A DNA stretch of 40,412 bases. It comes from Deltaproteobacteria bacterium. GTDB taxonomy: Bacteria > Desulfobacterota > Dissulfuribacteria > Dissulfuribacterales > UBA3076. Positions 1-7,847 of the stretch are shown one piece after another. Positions within the stretch are counted from its first letter, which is position 1. Each line of letters begins with the position of its first letter. The stretch is from contig JALTHG010000005.1 of the NCBI GenBank assembly GCA_027004715.1, forward strand, positions 1-40,412, in the 5' to 3' direction. The notes beneath the pieces are model-generated. The model did not search any database, had not been told where the DNA came from, and saw nothing but the letters and a program-made list of their open reading frames with translations. The translations under genes were made by a program, and so were the position numbers.

Positions 1-40
1 AAGGTGTATTGGCTGACACTTTTTATAATGCTCAAAAGCA

Positions 41-994
41 TTAAACCGACAAAAAATGTATATATTCATATACCCCATCTTCTAATTCTGTAAATTTATT
101 CGAATAGCCAGCTCTTCTCAATTTAGCAATCTCTGCCTCAGTAAAGTACTGATATCGAGAAAGCAATCTTTCAGGCATATTAAAATACTCAATATTCACT
201 TCTAATTCCATAGCTTGAAATACAGCTTTTGCCAAATCATTGAATGATCTTCTTTGACCTGTCCCTACATTATAAATTCCAGAGGTAGCATTTCCATTCA
301 ACAAAAAGAGTATAACATCTACCACATCCTTTACATATATGAAATCTCGTTTTTGCTCACCATCCTCATATTCGGGTTTATGAGATTTAAAAAGTCGGAT
401 ATGTCCATGATCACGAGCTTGAGGAAAGGCGTGAAAAACCACACTGGCCATTCTTCCTTTATGATCTTCATAAGGTCCATACACATTAAAGAATTTCAAA
501 CCATACCAACGAGGAGGTGTCTTTTTTTGTTTCAACACCCACAGATCAAATAGTTGCTTAGAAAATCCGTACGCATTAATTGGCCGCAATTTAGAAACTT
601 GAAAATGATCATCAGAAAACCCTCTTGTACCATCTCCATATGTTGCAGCGCTGCTCGCATAAATTAAAGGGATATTCCGTTCAGCACAAAACTCCCAAAT
701 TTTCTGAGAGTAATGCACATTATTTTCCATAAAATAATCGAAGTCATCTTCGGTAGTATCAGAACACGCTCCAAGATGGATAATCGCTTCAATCTCTAAT
801 CTAGGACAGGCCTCCATCCACTTCCAAAAATTATTCTTATGAATATAATCATAAAACGAGCGCCCCACCAAATGCTGCCACTTTTGTGTTTTATTAATAT
901 TATCAACAATAAGAATATCGCTTTTCCCTATATCATTAAGCCCTATCAATACGTTTGTTCCTATAAAGCCAGCCCCACCGGTAAGGATGATCAT
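41..994 (-). CDS. hldD: ADP-L-glycero-D-manno-heptose 6-epimerase
   Basis: This short-chain dehydrogenase/reductase-type epimerase converts ADP-D-glycero- to ADP-L-glycero-D-manno-heptose, the donor for the LPS inner core. The N-terminus has the Rossmann glycine motif GGAGFIG at residues 6-12. The substrate region 'KWQHLVGRSFYDYIHK' and the stretch 'LIYASSAATYGDG' followed by 'NAYGFSKQLFD' (YxxxK: Y142, K146) are typical of HldD. The length of 317 aa is normal. The start ATG is preceded by AAAAGGAGAG at good spacing. The gene is visibly more AT-rich than the block beyond 2.7 kb, which could mean horizontal acquisition or a different compositional domain. The cytoplasmic function fits the other envelope sugar genes in the window, but no other heptose gene is adjacent. 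Confidence 0.95.
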   Translation of the reverse strand: MIILTGGAGFIGTNVLIGLNDIGKSDILIVDNINKTQKWQHLVGRSFYDYIHKNNFWKWMEACPRLEIEAIIHLGACSDTTEDDFDYFMENNVHYSQKIWEFCAERNIPLIYASSAATYGDGTRGFSDDHFQVSKLRPINAYGFSKQLFDLWVLKQKKTPPRWYGLKFFNVYGPYEDHKGRMASVVFHAFPQARDHGHIRLFKSHKPEYEDGEQKRDFIYVKDVVDVILFLLNGNATSGIYNVGTGQRRSFNDLAKAVFQAMELEVNIEYFNMPERLLSRYQYFTEAEIAKLRRAGYSNKFTELEDGVYEYIHFLSV

Positions 995-1147
995 GATTAA
1001 TTATCTCTCCTTTTAATCATATTTACTTAAATGTTGCGTGAAATTGGATAGTTTTGCTCAAAAGTCCTGTACAATCAATAGGTTAGACAAAGTTGCCTCC
1101 CTGCTGCGCATCCACGCATAGATCTCGAGTCATTGAATTATATTCCA

Positions 1148-1300
1148 ATGATTGTTTTGGATCACAGGGAGGCCAGGAATTTCTATACCATAGAGGAGAG
1201 GATAATCCAAGAGAAAAAATTTGCTGATAGATATCAGATAGTTCTAGACTTGGTAAGAGATGAAGAGGTCCTAACTGAACAAATAATATGGGGTGAATAG
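1148..1300 (+). other. Short open frame, possible gene fragment
   Basis: A frame opens after a TAG at 1079 and runs to TAG at 1298-1300. From its only ATG (1148) it encodes 50 residues beginning MIVLDHREARNFYTIEE and ending EQIIWGE. The composition looks protein-like, with alternating charged and hydrophobic residues, but I see no ribosome-binding site and do not recognise the family. It stops 5 bases before the transposase remnant. It may be the tail of a gene broken by the element or an unrelated small gene. It is missing from the ORF track. Confidence 0.2.
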
Positions 1301-1305
1301 GTAAT

Positions 1306-1577
1306 TTGTCAATAGGGAAACGTCTGACAACTATCTGCGCTTGCTATCTTATATTTCTCATGATATCAGTGAGAAAACACACATTGAAAGAGGCGGCAAG
1401 ACTCTCAGGGATAGACAAGTCTCAGTTCAGTAGATTTTTAAACAACCACTACAGGGAAGCTGCTTACAATTTAGATTCTCTTTCGAAAAAACAGGCAAGA
1501 CAATTTTCCAGAATCTGCAAGGTGTTAAAAAGGAATATCTGCCGATGATAAATCGCTATATTGATGGACCTGATTAG
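1306..1577 (+). pseudogene. Transposase N-terminal remnant (frameshifted)
   Basis: The 80-residue ORF contains 'HTLKEAARLSGIDKSQFSRFLNNH' followed by 'LSKKQARQFSR', which resembles the N-terminal region of IS4-like DDE transposases. The frame ends at 1548, but a -1 shift near 1512 continues with 'NLQGVKKEYLPMINRYIDGPD' up to TAG at 1575-1577, which reads like a continuation of the same protein. No DDE catalytic core, no complete terminal inverted repeats and no target duplication are visible. The start is a TTG without a convincing ribosome-binding site. I read it as a decayed insertion-sequence fragment. The family assignment is from recall of the motif, not from a search. Confidence 0.55.
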
Positions 1578-1584
1578 ACGAATG

Positions 1585-2166
1585 TTATAAAATCGAGAAC
1601 TGCTTCAGTATGTCCGCCAAATCCGGATGTCTTTTGGCGTAATTACGGAGTACCTCAAAAAGCGACTCTAACCTTTTTCTGTCAGACACAATATCATTCT
1701 CTATCTTTTTCACCTTATATTCAAAGGGTCTGACCATGGTTCTCCTGTCCCATATGGCAAATCCTATAGCAACAGCCACAATGGCAGCAAAGGCTCCAAT
1801 GATAGCCATCATCAGATTCTGCTGCGATTCAAAGCGTCTGTCGATTTGCCCAAAGCGTCTGTTCATATCCTGTCTTAATTCATCAATGCGCCTGTCGACC
1901 TGCTCAAAGCGTTTGTCGACCTGCTCAAAGCGTTTGTCGACCTGCTCAAAGCGCCTGTCGACCTGCTCAAAGCGCCTGTCGACCTGCTCAAAGCGTCTGT
2001 CGACCTGATTGAGGCGTTTGTCGACCTGATTGAGGCGTTCATCGATGCGTATCAGCAATTCTCTATCTTTCTGTGTGAAGGAATCGTCACCTGCTCTCGC
2101 TGAAGAAGCGGCGAAGACATTGAAAAAACAGGTAATGGTAAAGAGCAAAACAATGGAGTTTTTCAT
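1585..2166 (-). CDS. Signal-peptide coiled-coil membrane protein with heptad tandem repeats
   Basis: I do not recognise a characterised family. The 193-residue protein starts with a signal peptide or N-terminal anchor (hydrophobic h-region, then ASSARAG). About nine tandem heptads follow (RLNQVDK, RFEQVDR, RFEQVDK and variants, roughly residues 42-105), predicting a long parallel coiled coil. A transmembrane segment around residues 118-140 (MMAIIGAFAAIVAVAIGFAIW) is followed by a charged C-terminal tail of about 50 residues. If the signal is cleaved, the coiled coil lies in the periplasm and the tail in the cytoplasm. The start has AAAAGGAGA upstream. The ORF on the opposite strand at 1736-2008 is a shadow of the repeats. 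The coding sequence lies between a transposase remnant and an unassigned region. Confidence 0.75.
   Translation of the reverse strand: MKNSIVLLFTITCFFNVFAASSARAGDDSFTQKDRELLIRIDERLNQVDKRLNQVDRRFEQVDRRFEQVDRRFEQVDKRFEQVDKRFEQVDRRIDELRQDMNRRFGQIDRRFESQQNLMMAIIGAFAAIVAVAIGFAIWDRRTMVRPFEYKVKKIENDIVSDRKRLESLFEVLRNYAKRHPDLADILKQFSIL
1890..2042 (-). repeat. 21-bp tandem repeat inside the coiled-coil gene
   Basis: The unit GACCTGCTCAAAGCGTCTGTC (plus-strand view) recurs in register about seven times, with small substitutions such as GATTGAGG for GCTCAAAG near the right end. Each unit encodes one RFEQVDR-type heptad. Near-identical units suggest recent expansion by slippage, so copy number may vary between strains. 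Boundaries are approximate. Confidence 0.9.
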
Positions 2167-2184
2167 GGACGAGATCTCCTTTTC

Positions 2185-2331
2185 TTATCTGTGACCGCTA
2201 TTCCTTTCAACCAGATCCATCAGCTCGTTTTCTTTCACTTCCTCGGTAAGAGCCTCAATCTGACGCTTTATTTCTTTGTACTCCTCAATCTTCGTCTTTT
2301 TAAGAATCGCACTGTTAATATCGCCTTCTCC
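2185..2331 (-). other. Open frame without a normal start, upstream of the coiled-coil gene
   Basis: Reading on the minus strand, a stop-free frame gives '...INSAILKKTKIEEYKEIKRQ' and then 'IEALTEEVKENELMDLVERN', ending SGHR. It has no ATG, GTG or TTG start downstream of the preceding in-frame TGA that would keep most of it. The amphipathic, charged sequence looks like real protein. It ends 18 bases before the coiled-coil gene. It may be a decayed gene, or use a rare ATT start after GAGGAGAAGG. It is not in the ORF track. Confidence 0.2.
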
Positions 2332-2339
2332 TCAATATC

Positions 2340-2690
2340 CCCGCGGAGTTAGAATATAGGTATAACCTAAATTGAGCGATTTTTATAGCCATGTCAAGAT
2401 GCGGAAAGGGGAACATTGGTTCTAAAGCATTTTATTCCAGATATACCCGCTGATTTCCAGAGCTTCTCCAGGCACAGACAGGTTCTTTCAGTGTTTCCTT
2501 CACCCTGTAGGGATAAGGGTATGTTAAAAAAAGCAGTCTGTAATCGGTTACCAAAATGGGGCCAACCTGTTGAGAAGTTGCACATTGGCTGACCAATTGA
2601 CTAAAAAATCGTAAAAAATCATTTTTATCCCCTCTTGACATGCAGGATTTAGATCTTATGAAATCTCTGGTATAGGAGGTGGAAGAAGAG
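2340..2690. other. Intergenic region with a diverged repeat
   Basis: About 350 bases without a credible gene. The track ORFs here are unsupported. The region holds one copy of a dispersed repeat at about 2538-2583, described separately, and an inverted pair CCTTCACCCTGTAGGG. It marks the transition from AT-rich sequence on the left to the more GC-balanced sequence on the right. Confidence 0.5.
2538..2583 (-). repeat. Dispersed repeat C, copy 1
   Basis: Read on the minus strand, AACTTCTCAACAGGTTG, then CATTTTGGTAACC and GATTACAG, aligns with 39589-39631 on the plus strand (AACTTCTCAATAAGTTG, CATTTTGGTAACC, AATTGCAG). The 13-base core CATTTTGGTAACC is identical in both. Both copies are followed by CCCTTA(T/C)CC and a short palindrome. 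Confidence 0.6.
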
Positions 2691-2693
2691 GAT

Positions 2694-3743
2694 ATGAAGA
2701 TTGCACAGGTAGCCCCCCTATTCGAGAGCATTCCGCCCAGACTGTACGGGGGAACCGAGAGGATCGTATCGTATCTTACAGAAGAACTGGTCAGAATGGG
2801 GCACGAGGTAACCCTCTTTGCCAGCCGGGATTCTGATACAAGGGCACGGCTTGAGGCAATATGCCCTAAGGCGCTCAGGCTCGATGCACGAGTCAAGGAC
2901 CCGCTGGCCTCTCATGTCCTGATGCTCGAACGCGTCCTGTCAAGGGCGGATTCCTTTGATATTGTGCATTTTCACATAGACTACATCCACCTCCCGATGG
3001 CAAGGAGGATGAATACGCCCCATGTGACGACCATGCACGGCAGGCTGGATATCCCGGACATAAAGCCGCTTTACATGGAGTTCAGGGACATGCCTCTGGT
3101 GTCCATATCGCACAGCCAGAGGAGGCCTCTTCCATGGGCAAACTGGAAGAAGACCGTCTATCATGGGTTGCCGCGCGACCTTTACAGGCCTGTCTTCAGA
3201 CCAGGCGAATATCTGGCCTTCCTGGGAAGGATTTCGCCGGAAAAACGGCCTGACAGGGCCATCGAGATCGCAAAGAGGGCCGATATCCCCTTGAAGATCG
3301 CTGCAAAGGTAGACCGTGCAGACACTGACTATTTTGAAAACAGGATAAGGCCTCTTTTGTGCCATCCGCTGATAGAATTCATTGGCGAGATATCAGACAG
3401 GGAAAAGAACGAGTTCCTGGGCAAGGCGCTTGGCCTTCTGTTTCCAATAGACTGGCCTGAACCTTTTGGATTGGTGATGATCGAGGCCATGGCCTGTGCA
3501 ACCCCTGTGATTGCCTATGAAATGGGTTCTGTGCCCGAGATTATGGTGGATGGAGTCACCGGTTTTATAGTAAAGGATATAGATCAGGCTGTGAAGGCGA
3601 CAAAAAGGCTGTGGTCCATTGACAGGAGGGCCTGCAGGAAGGTCTTTGAAGAACGCTTTACCTCAAGGCGCATGGCCCAAGACTATCTGGAGGTATACCG
3701 AAGCCTGGAATATGCCAAGTTCAGGCCCAGGCTTGCCGCATAA
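2694..3743 (+). CDS. Family 4 glycosyltransferase (GT-B)
   Basis: This is a retaining GT-B glycosyltransferase of the GT4 type that transfers a sugar from a nucleotide sugar; donor and acceptor cannot be told. The N-terminal domain begins MKIAQVAPLFESIPPRLYGG, with the GGTER loop. The C-terminal domain holds 'FLGRISPEKRPDRAIEIAK' and the EX7E motif in 'EPFGLVMIEAMACATPVIA', then 'GSVPEIMVDGVTGFIV'. The track starts at a GTG (2679) that overlaps the AGGAGG sequence. The ATG at 2694, preceded by AGGAGG and GAAGAGG, matches the family N-terminus better. It lies 23 bases upstream of the debranching-enzyme gene, so co-transcription and a role in glucan or trehalose-type metabolism are plausible inferences. 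Confidence 0.88.
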   Translation: MKIAQVAPLFESIPPRLYGGTERIVSYLTEELVRMGHEVTLFASRDSDTRARLEAICPKALRLDARVKDPLASHVLMLERVLSRADSFDIVHFHIDYIHLPMARRMNTPHVTTMHGRLDIPDIKPLYMEFRDMPLVSISHSQRRPLPWANWKKTVYHGLPRDLYRPVFRPGEYLAFLGRISPEKRPDRAIEIAKRADIPLKIAAKVDRADTDYFENRIRPLLCHPLIEFIGEISDREKNEFLGKALGLLFPIDWPEPFGLVMIEAMACATPVIAYEMGSVPEIMVDGVTGFIVKDIDQAVKATKRLWSIDRRACRKVFEERFTSRRMAQDYLEVYRSLEYAKFRPRLAA

Positions 3744-3766
3744 CACACAGGGCAAGGAGTTTTCCC

Positions 3767-5983
3767 ATGGCCCAGCGAGAGCTGATATGCGTGGACAAGC
3801 AGTATTACATCAGGGCTACTTCCACAAGGATTGATGACCGTACCCTGGTGCTAAAACAGGGGGAGACATTTGCAGTATTTGACAGGTTTGGAGATATCCA
3901 CTCCATCGGCAGGGACGAACACGGGATCTATCACCAGGACACCCGGTTCCTTTCGAGTCTTGAGCTCAAAATAGAGGGCCAGAGGCTACTGCTGCTCAAC
4001 TCCACTGTAAAATCTGACAACAGCCTCCTTACTGTTGACCTCACCAACCCAGAACTTACCATAGACCCTGAAAGATGGGGACCAGGATTCATAAAGACAA
4101 CCGTCCTTCCACAGGGTGCCCTTCACATCTTCAGGTCAAAGCTCCTCTGGAAAGGCGCATGTTATGAACGTATCCGGCTCACAAACTACTGGCCCTGTCC
4201 TGTGGGGATAGACATGTCCATTGATTTTGATGCAGACTTTGCAGATATATTTGAAGTCCGAGGCACTGTGCACAAGAAGAAAGGGCACAGACTGCCTGCA
4301 CAGGTGGAGAAAGACCGTCTTCTACTCTCCTACATAGGGCTTGACAGGATGCTCCGCAGGCTGAGCATCGTCTCGTCAAGAATGCCTGATTCCATCTCTA
4401 ACAGCCGATTTCTCTATAACATCGCCCTGCGGCCAAGGCAGGACTGGAATCTCTACATACTTATATGTTGTTATACAGATATGGGCAAGAAGAAAGGATC
4501 GGTTCCAGTTGATCATGCCAGATACAAATGTGCGGTTGACAGTGCAGCTCGAGAACTGAAACACAGCAGGGACAGCCAGTGCAGGATATTTACTTCCAAT
4601 GAACAGTTCAATGACTGGATAAACCGGTCAGTTTCTGATCTTCACATGCTGACCACAGAGACAGCTTACGGCCCATTCCCGTATGCAGGTGTCCCCTGGT
4701 TCAGCGCACCGTTCGGGCGTGACGGCATCATAACCGCGCTTGAATGCCTCTCAGTGAATCCAGAGCTCGCAAGGGGCGTGCTGGCCTTTCTGGCCGCTAC
4801 CCAGGCCAGGGATACAGATCCGGAAAAAGATGCACAGCCGGGCAAGATACTCCACGAGATGCGCCAAGGCGAGATGGCTGCCTGTGGAGAAGTACCGTTT
4901 GGGGTGTATTACGGGAGCGTGGATGCCACGCCTCTGTATGTGACGTTGGCATGGGAATACTTCATGCGTACTGGTGATATTGAGTTCATCAAATCCATCT
5001 GGCCCAATATCCTGGCCGCGCTTTCCTGGATAGAAGACTACGGTGATATGGATGGAGATGGCCTGGTAGAATACAGCAAGAGCCATTCTAAGGGCCTTGC
5101 AAACCAGGGCTGGAAGGACTCAGATGATTCGGTGTTCCACAGGGACGGCAGCTCTCCTGTCGGTCCTGTAGCCCTATGTGAGGTCCAGGGCTATTGCGTC
5201 CGGGCCTATCTCGGTGCCGCAAGGCTTGCCTGCATCCTTGGAGAAAAAGAACTCGAGGGGAGATTCTATAACAGGGCAAAAGAGATAAGGGAGACCATAG
5301 AAAAGGCCTTCTGGATCGAGGAGCTGTCCACCTATGCAATCGCACTGGATGGAGAGAAAAGGCCCTGCGAAATCTGCTCTTCCAATGCAGGACACCTCCT
5401 TTTTGCCGGTGTTGTCAGACCTGACAGGGCGGAAAGGCTTTCCGATACCTTAATGTCACCCTCCATGTTTTCTGGATGGGGCATAAGGACAATATCTGAC
5501 AGGGAGGCAAGGTACAATCCCATGTCGTATCACAACGGTTCTGTGTGGCCGCATGACAATGCCCTGATTGCCCTCGGTCTGTCAAGATATGGGCTGAAGC
5601 ACCAGACACTGAGGATAATGACCGGACTGTTCGATGCCAGTATCTTTATGGACATGCACAGGCTCCCGGAGCTTTTCTGCGGTTTTATAAAACGGCCCTG
5701 CGAGGGGCCAACACTCTACCCTGTAGCCTGCCTGCCACAGGCCTGGGCAAGCGCTACGGTGTTTTGCCTTTTGCAGGCAGCCCTTGGCCTCAGCTTTGAT
5801 ATCAAGAGACCGCAACTGCGATTCTGCCACCCTGTGCTGCCGCCATTCCTGTCAGAGGTCCAGATCAGGGACCTGAACGTGCCAGGCGGCCGGGTGGACC
5901 TGGACCTTCAAAGACATGCAAACAATGTAAGTATCAATGTAAAAGACAAGGAAGGTGATGTAGAGATTGCAGTGATTCACTAA
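3767..5983 (+). CDS. Glycogen-debranching amylo-alpha-1,6-glucosidase-type protein
   Basis: This 738-residue protein has the two-part architecture of bacterial glycogen-debranching-like enzymes. An N-terminal beta-rich domain (about residues 15-230, 'FGDIHSIGRDEHGIYHQDTR') precedes an (alpha/alpha)6 barrel (about 280-690). Recognisable barrel motifs are 'WFSAPFGRDGIITALE', 'YYGSVDATPLYV', 'NQGWKDSDDSVFHRDG' and 'SYHNGSVWPHDNALIALGL', with acidic residues in the last two that fit an inverting glucosidase. It would hydrolyse alpha-1,6 branches or a related glucoside in the cytoplasm; no signal peptide is present. AAGGAG precedes the ATG at good spacing. It follows the glycosyltransferase closely. 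The exact substrate is not determinable. Confidence 0.88.
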   Translation: MAQRELICVDKQYYIRATSTRIDDRTLVLKQGETFAVFDRFGDIHSIGRDEHGIYHQDTRFLSSLELKIEGQRLLLLNSTVKSDNSLLTVDLTNPELTIDPERWGPGFIKTTVLPQGALHIFRSKLLWKGACYERIRLTNYWPCPVGIDMSIDFDADFADIFEVRGTVHKKKGHRLPAQVEKDRLLLSYIGLDRMLRRLSIVSSRMPDSISNSRFLYNIALRPRQDWNLYILICCYTDMGKKKGSVPVDHARYKCAVDSAARELKHSRDSQCRIFTSNEQFNDWINRSVSDLHMLTTETAYGPFPYAGVPWFSAPFGRDGIITALECLSVNPELARGVLAFLAATQARDTDPEKDAQPGKILHEMRQGEMAACGEVPFGVYYGSVDATPLYVTLAWEYFMRTGDIEFIKSIWPNILAALSWIEDYGDMDGDGLVEYSKSHSKGLANQGWKDSDDSVFHRDGSSPVGPVALCEVQGYCVRAYLGAARLACILGEKELEGRFYNRAKEIRETIEKAFWIEELSTYAIALDGEKRPCEICSSNAGHLLFAGVVRPDRAERLSDTLMSPSMFSGWGIRTISDREARYNPMSYHNGSVWPHDNALIALGLSRYGLKHQTLRIMTGLFDASIFMDMHRLPELFCGFIKRPCEGPTLYPVACLPQAWASATVFCLLQAALGLSFDIKRPQLRFCHPVLPPFLSEVQIRDLNVPGGRVDLDLQRHANNVSINVKDKEGDVEIAVIH

Positions 5984-6018
5984 TATCTACTTAATAAGGG
6001 GAGCATTCCCAGTCTGTC

Positions 6019-6047
6019 TTTTGTCACACGTAATTTACGTATAGAAT
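6019..6047 (+). promoter_or_regulatory. Possible promoter of tRNA-Arg
   Basis: A -10-like TAGAAT (6042-6047) lies 17 bases after a weak -35-like TTTTGT (6019-6024), about 55 bases before the tRNA. A small palindrome ACGTAATTTACGT lies in the spacer. Assignment is by position and motif only. Confidence 0.3.
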
Positions 6048-6100
6048 AAGACTCCTTCTTGCACACAGTAAGGATTTCGGGTATATGAACTGTCGGCTGA

Positions 6101-6177
6101 CCGCCCATGGCTCAATTGGATAGAGCAGCGGACTTCTAATCCGCAGGTTGAGGGTTCGAGTCCCCCTGGGCGGACCA
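6101..6177 (+). tRNA. tRNA-Arg (anticodon UCU)
   Basis: The acceptor arms CCGCCCA and TGGGCGG pair fully, followed by discriminator A and an encoded CCA (6175-6177). The anticodon stem GCGGA/TCCGC encloses loop CTTCTAA, anticodon TCT at 6135-6137. The T loop is TTCGAGT; its stem GAGGG/CCCCC has one A-C mismatch. This tRNA decodes AGA and AGG, which the surrounding genes use heavily. Confidence 0.95.
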
Positions 6178-6197
6178 CTTGACTGATTCCAGATATA

Positions 6198-6224
6198 GGC
6201 AGGTGCCTGATCTTGTGCATCGAG
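6198..6224 (+). repeat. Dispersed repeat B, copy 1
   Basis: GGCAGGTGCCTGATCTTGTGCATCGAG lies between tRNA-Arg and the convergent 410-residue gene. It matches 17439-17466 on the same strand and 21155-21180 on the other strand over the core TGAT(C/T)(C/T)TGTGCATC(A/G)AG and a flanking GGCAG. Confidence 0.6.
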
Positions 6225-6250
6225 GTGCTCCTGAGACCCTGAGAAAGGCC

Positions 6251-6281
6251 ACTGCCGGCCGGAGAAATGTGAATACTTACC
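6251..6281 (+). repeat. REP-like element A, copy 1
   Basis: ACTGCCGGCCGGAGAAATGTG followed by AATACTTACC fits the element consensus CCACTGCTGGCCAGGGATGTGAACARTTACC with several differences. It sits just beyond the stop codon of the 410-residue gene. Confidence 0.6.
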
Positions 6282-6283
6282 TA

Positions 6284-7516
6284 CTATCTGTATATCGCCA
6301 GCCCCAGTCTGGCTCCAAGGATCCTGACAACAAAATGATCTGTCGAGGTCTTTGATGCCACCATAGCCCGAATCCTTTCCAGGGTTTCCCTATCACATCC
6401 GGCATTCTTAGCGGCTTCCATGGTAAATTCGTATGCATCCAGCACATCGTGACCTGTCACCTCGTAACCATATCCGGCAAGCAACCAGCGTAATGCCGCT
6501 ATTCCTGCCTCCAGGGCAAAGCGGGGTTCCTTACTCTTCATATCCCTTGCGGCCCTGGTGAGCGTCTTCGGATTACATGGGCCCTTATTGGCCAGCTCTA
6601 TGGCCTTACGATATAGACCTGCTGACCTGGCTGCAGCAAACCACTTGCCTTCATTACCCTGCGAGCTGGACACCAGGTCAGATAGTATCTCTTCTGGCTC
6701 CTTGTTCGGATATTTCTTTCTAATGGCACGGAAGGTCGCCAGATAGGTGGTCTTTTGGTTCGCCTCAATGGCATACTGGCGGTAGGCATCTTCAGACTTG
6801 CCCTCTGCCAACAGGATCTCTTCACAGGCCTCACTGATCTGGCTGTCTGGCTCATTCAGTCCACGGGAGTCCTCGGCATAATGAATTGCCTCTTTACTCT
6901 TTCCTGTGGCCACCAGCGCCTTGACGCCCCATTTCCTGTAATGCCAGAATTTGTGAGGCATCAGGTCTAACAATTCCATGACCTCTCTATAACGCCCGGC
7001 CCTGAACAGGGCACTCAGGCAGGCACTGGTCTTCTTAAAACTGCCCCTGACTCTCTGTCCCTGTGACCAGATCTCCCGCACCATAGATACAGATCTATCT
7101 GCCCACTGCGAGGCCAGCTCTGGGCTATGACACAGGGCACCCCAGTATTCCGGAAGGAGCTCAAGATAGGGCATATCATCTGCCTCTACTGCCTTCCAGA
7201 GACGTTCAAGCCATTTGCCGCGCAGATTATCGTCTGCAGGGGCATTGGCTATGATAGGCACCAGGTCGCTAATGGCGCTATTGACTGCATTGCCAATGGC
7301 ACCAGAAGAGCTGTCGACCTGTTCCAGTGCAGGAGACAGTTTTTCAAGGAGCCGTACTGCACCCTCTGCTCCCAGAGAGGGGTCTTTTCGACTCACGGAC
7401 TTGATCTCCTTTACGGCTTCCCTTATCCGCTTTATTGGGGTCTGGGAACGCCAGCCAAAGGAATGACGTCTGAAGTGGCTTGCAAATGTCCATTTATACC
7501 TTGATGCTCTGGCCAT
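6284..7516 (-). CDS. Uncharacterised 410-residue alpha-helical (TPR-like) protein
   Basis: I recognise no named function. The N-terminus is basic and aromatic (MARASRYKWTFASHFRRHSFGW). The rest is almost entirely predicted helix with repeated 'ALFRAGRYREVMELLDLMPH'- and 'EEILLAEGKSEDAYRQYAIE'-type pairs, as in TPR or other alpha-solenoid scaffolds. No signal peptide, transmembrane segment or catalytic motif is visible. Such proteins usually bind other proteins. The ATG is preceded only by a weak AGGTG. It is a single gene, convergent with tRNA-Arg and divergent from the arn block. I recall similar sequences annotated as hypothetical in unrelated bacteria, which would fit mobile or accessory origin, but no search was possible. 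Confidence 0.75.
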   Translation of the reverse strand: MARASRYKWTFASHFRRHSFGWRSQTPIKRIREAVKEIKSVSRKDPSLGAEGAVRLLEKLSPALEQVDSSSGAIGNAVNSAISDLVPIIANAPADDNLRGKWLERLWKAVEADDMPYLELLPEYWGALCHSPELASQWADRSVSMVREIWSQGQRVRGSFKKTSACLSALFRAGRYREVMELLDLMPHKFWHYRKWGVKALVATGKSKEAIHYAEDSRGLNEPDSQISEACEEILLAEGKSEDAYRQYAIEANQKTTYLATFRAIRKKYPNKEPEEILSDLVSSSQGNEGKWFAAARSAGLYRKAIELANKGPCNPKTLTRAARDMKSKEPRFALEAGIAALRWLLAGYGYEVTGHDVLDAYEFTMEAAKNAGCDRETLERIRAMVASKTSTDHFVVRILGARLGLAIYR

Positions 7517-7519
7517 ATC

Positions 7520-7845
7520 TCATATACACCTGTCTTTATACAGTCTCTCCAAAAGTCCCGGTCCGTTTCTAAACCCTCTTTTTGCAATTCTGTCAATATC
7601 GCTCAGGAAATACCGTAATTATGCAAGGGGATCAAGCCATTAATCGAAACCTGGAGGCTTACACTTGATATACCTGAGCATCCTTTGTATAAGGAGAGAT
7701 TGGAGTTGTCAGGATTTATAGAGAAAGATCATAATATTTAAAATCTACTGTGAAAATAGCTCAAGGCCAAAAGTAGAATAATTTCTTGTCTTATCCATTT
7801 AAGTTTCTGATTTCGAGCCTTGAGTCCATAAAGGTCTCTTAATAG
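7520..7845. other. Intergenic region with a possible coding relic
   Basis: About 330 bases separate the divergent 410-residue gene and the arn block. On the plus strand a short frame reading '...IKPLIETWRLTLDIPEHPLY' and then 'KERLELSGFIEKDHNI' ends at TAA near 7740. It looks protein-like but has no good start and may be a relic. The AT-rich stretch 7730-7800 probably holds the arn promoter, but no clear -35/-10 pair stands out. Confidence 0.3.
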
Positions 7846-7847
7846 AT

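Noticed and set aside
26-43. Hairpin TAATGCT-CAAA-AGCATTA as a terminator of hldD
   Set aside because: The stem overlaps the stop codon and is followed on the minus strand by ATAAAAAG, not a T-run.
1736-2008. ORF of 90 residues with repeated RLSTCSK units
   Set aside because: It is the reverse-strand shadow of the 21-bp repeats in the coiled-coil gene.
1890-2042. CRISPR array
   Set aside because: The repeats are contiguous without spacers and lie in frame inside a coding sequence. No array or cas gene was seen anywhere else.
1585-2331. Toxin-antitoxin pair formed by the coiled-coil gene and the open frame upstream
   Set aside because: The upstream frame has no start, and the coiled-coil protein has a signal peptide and a TM segment, unlike toxins or antitoxins.
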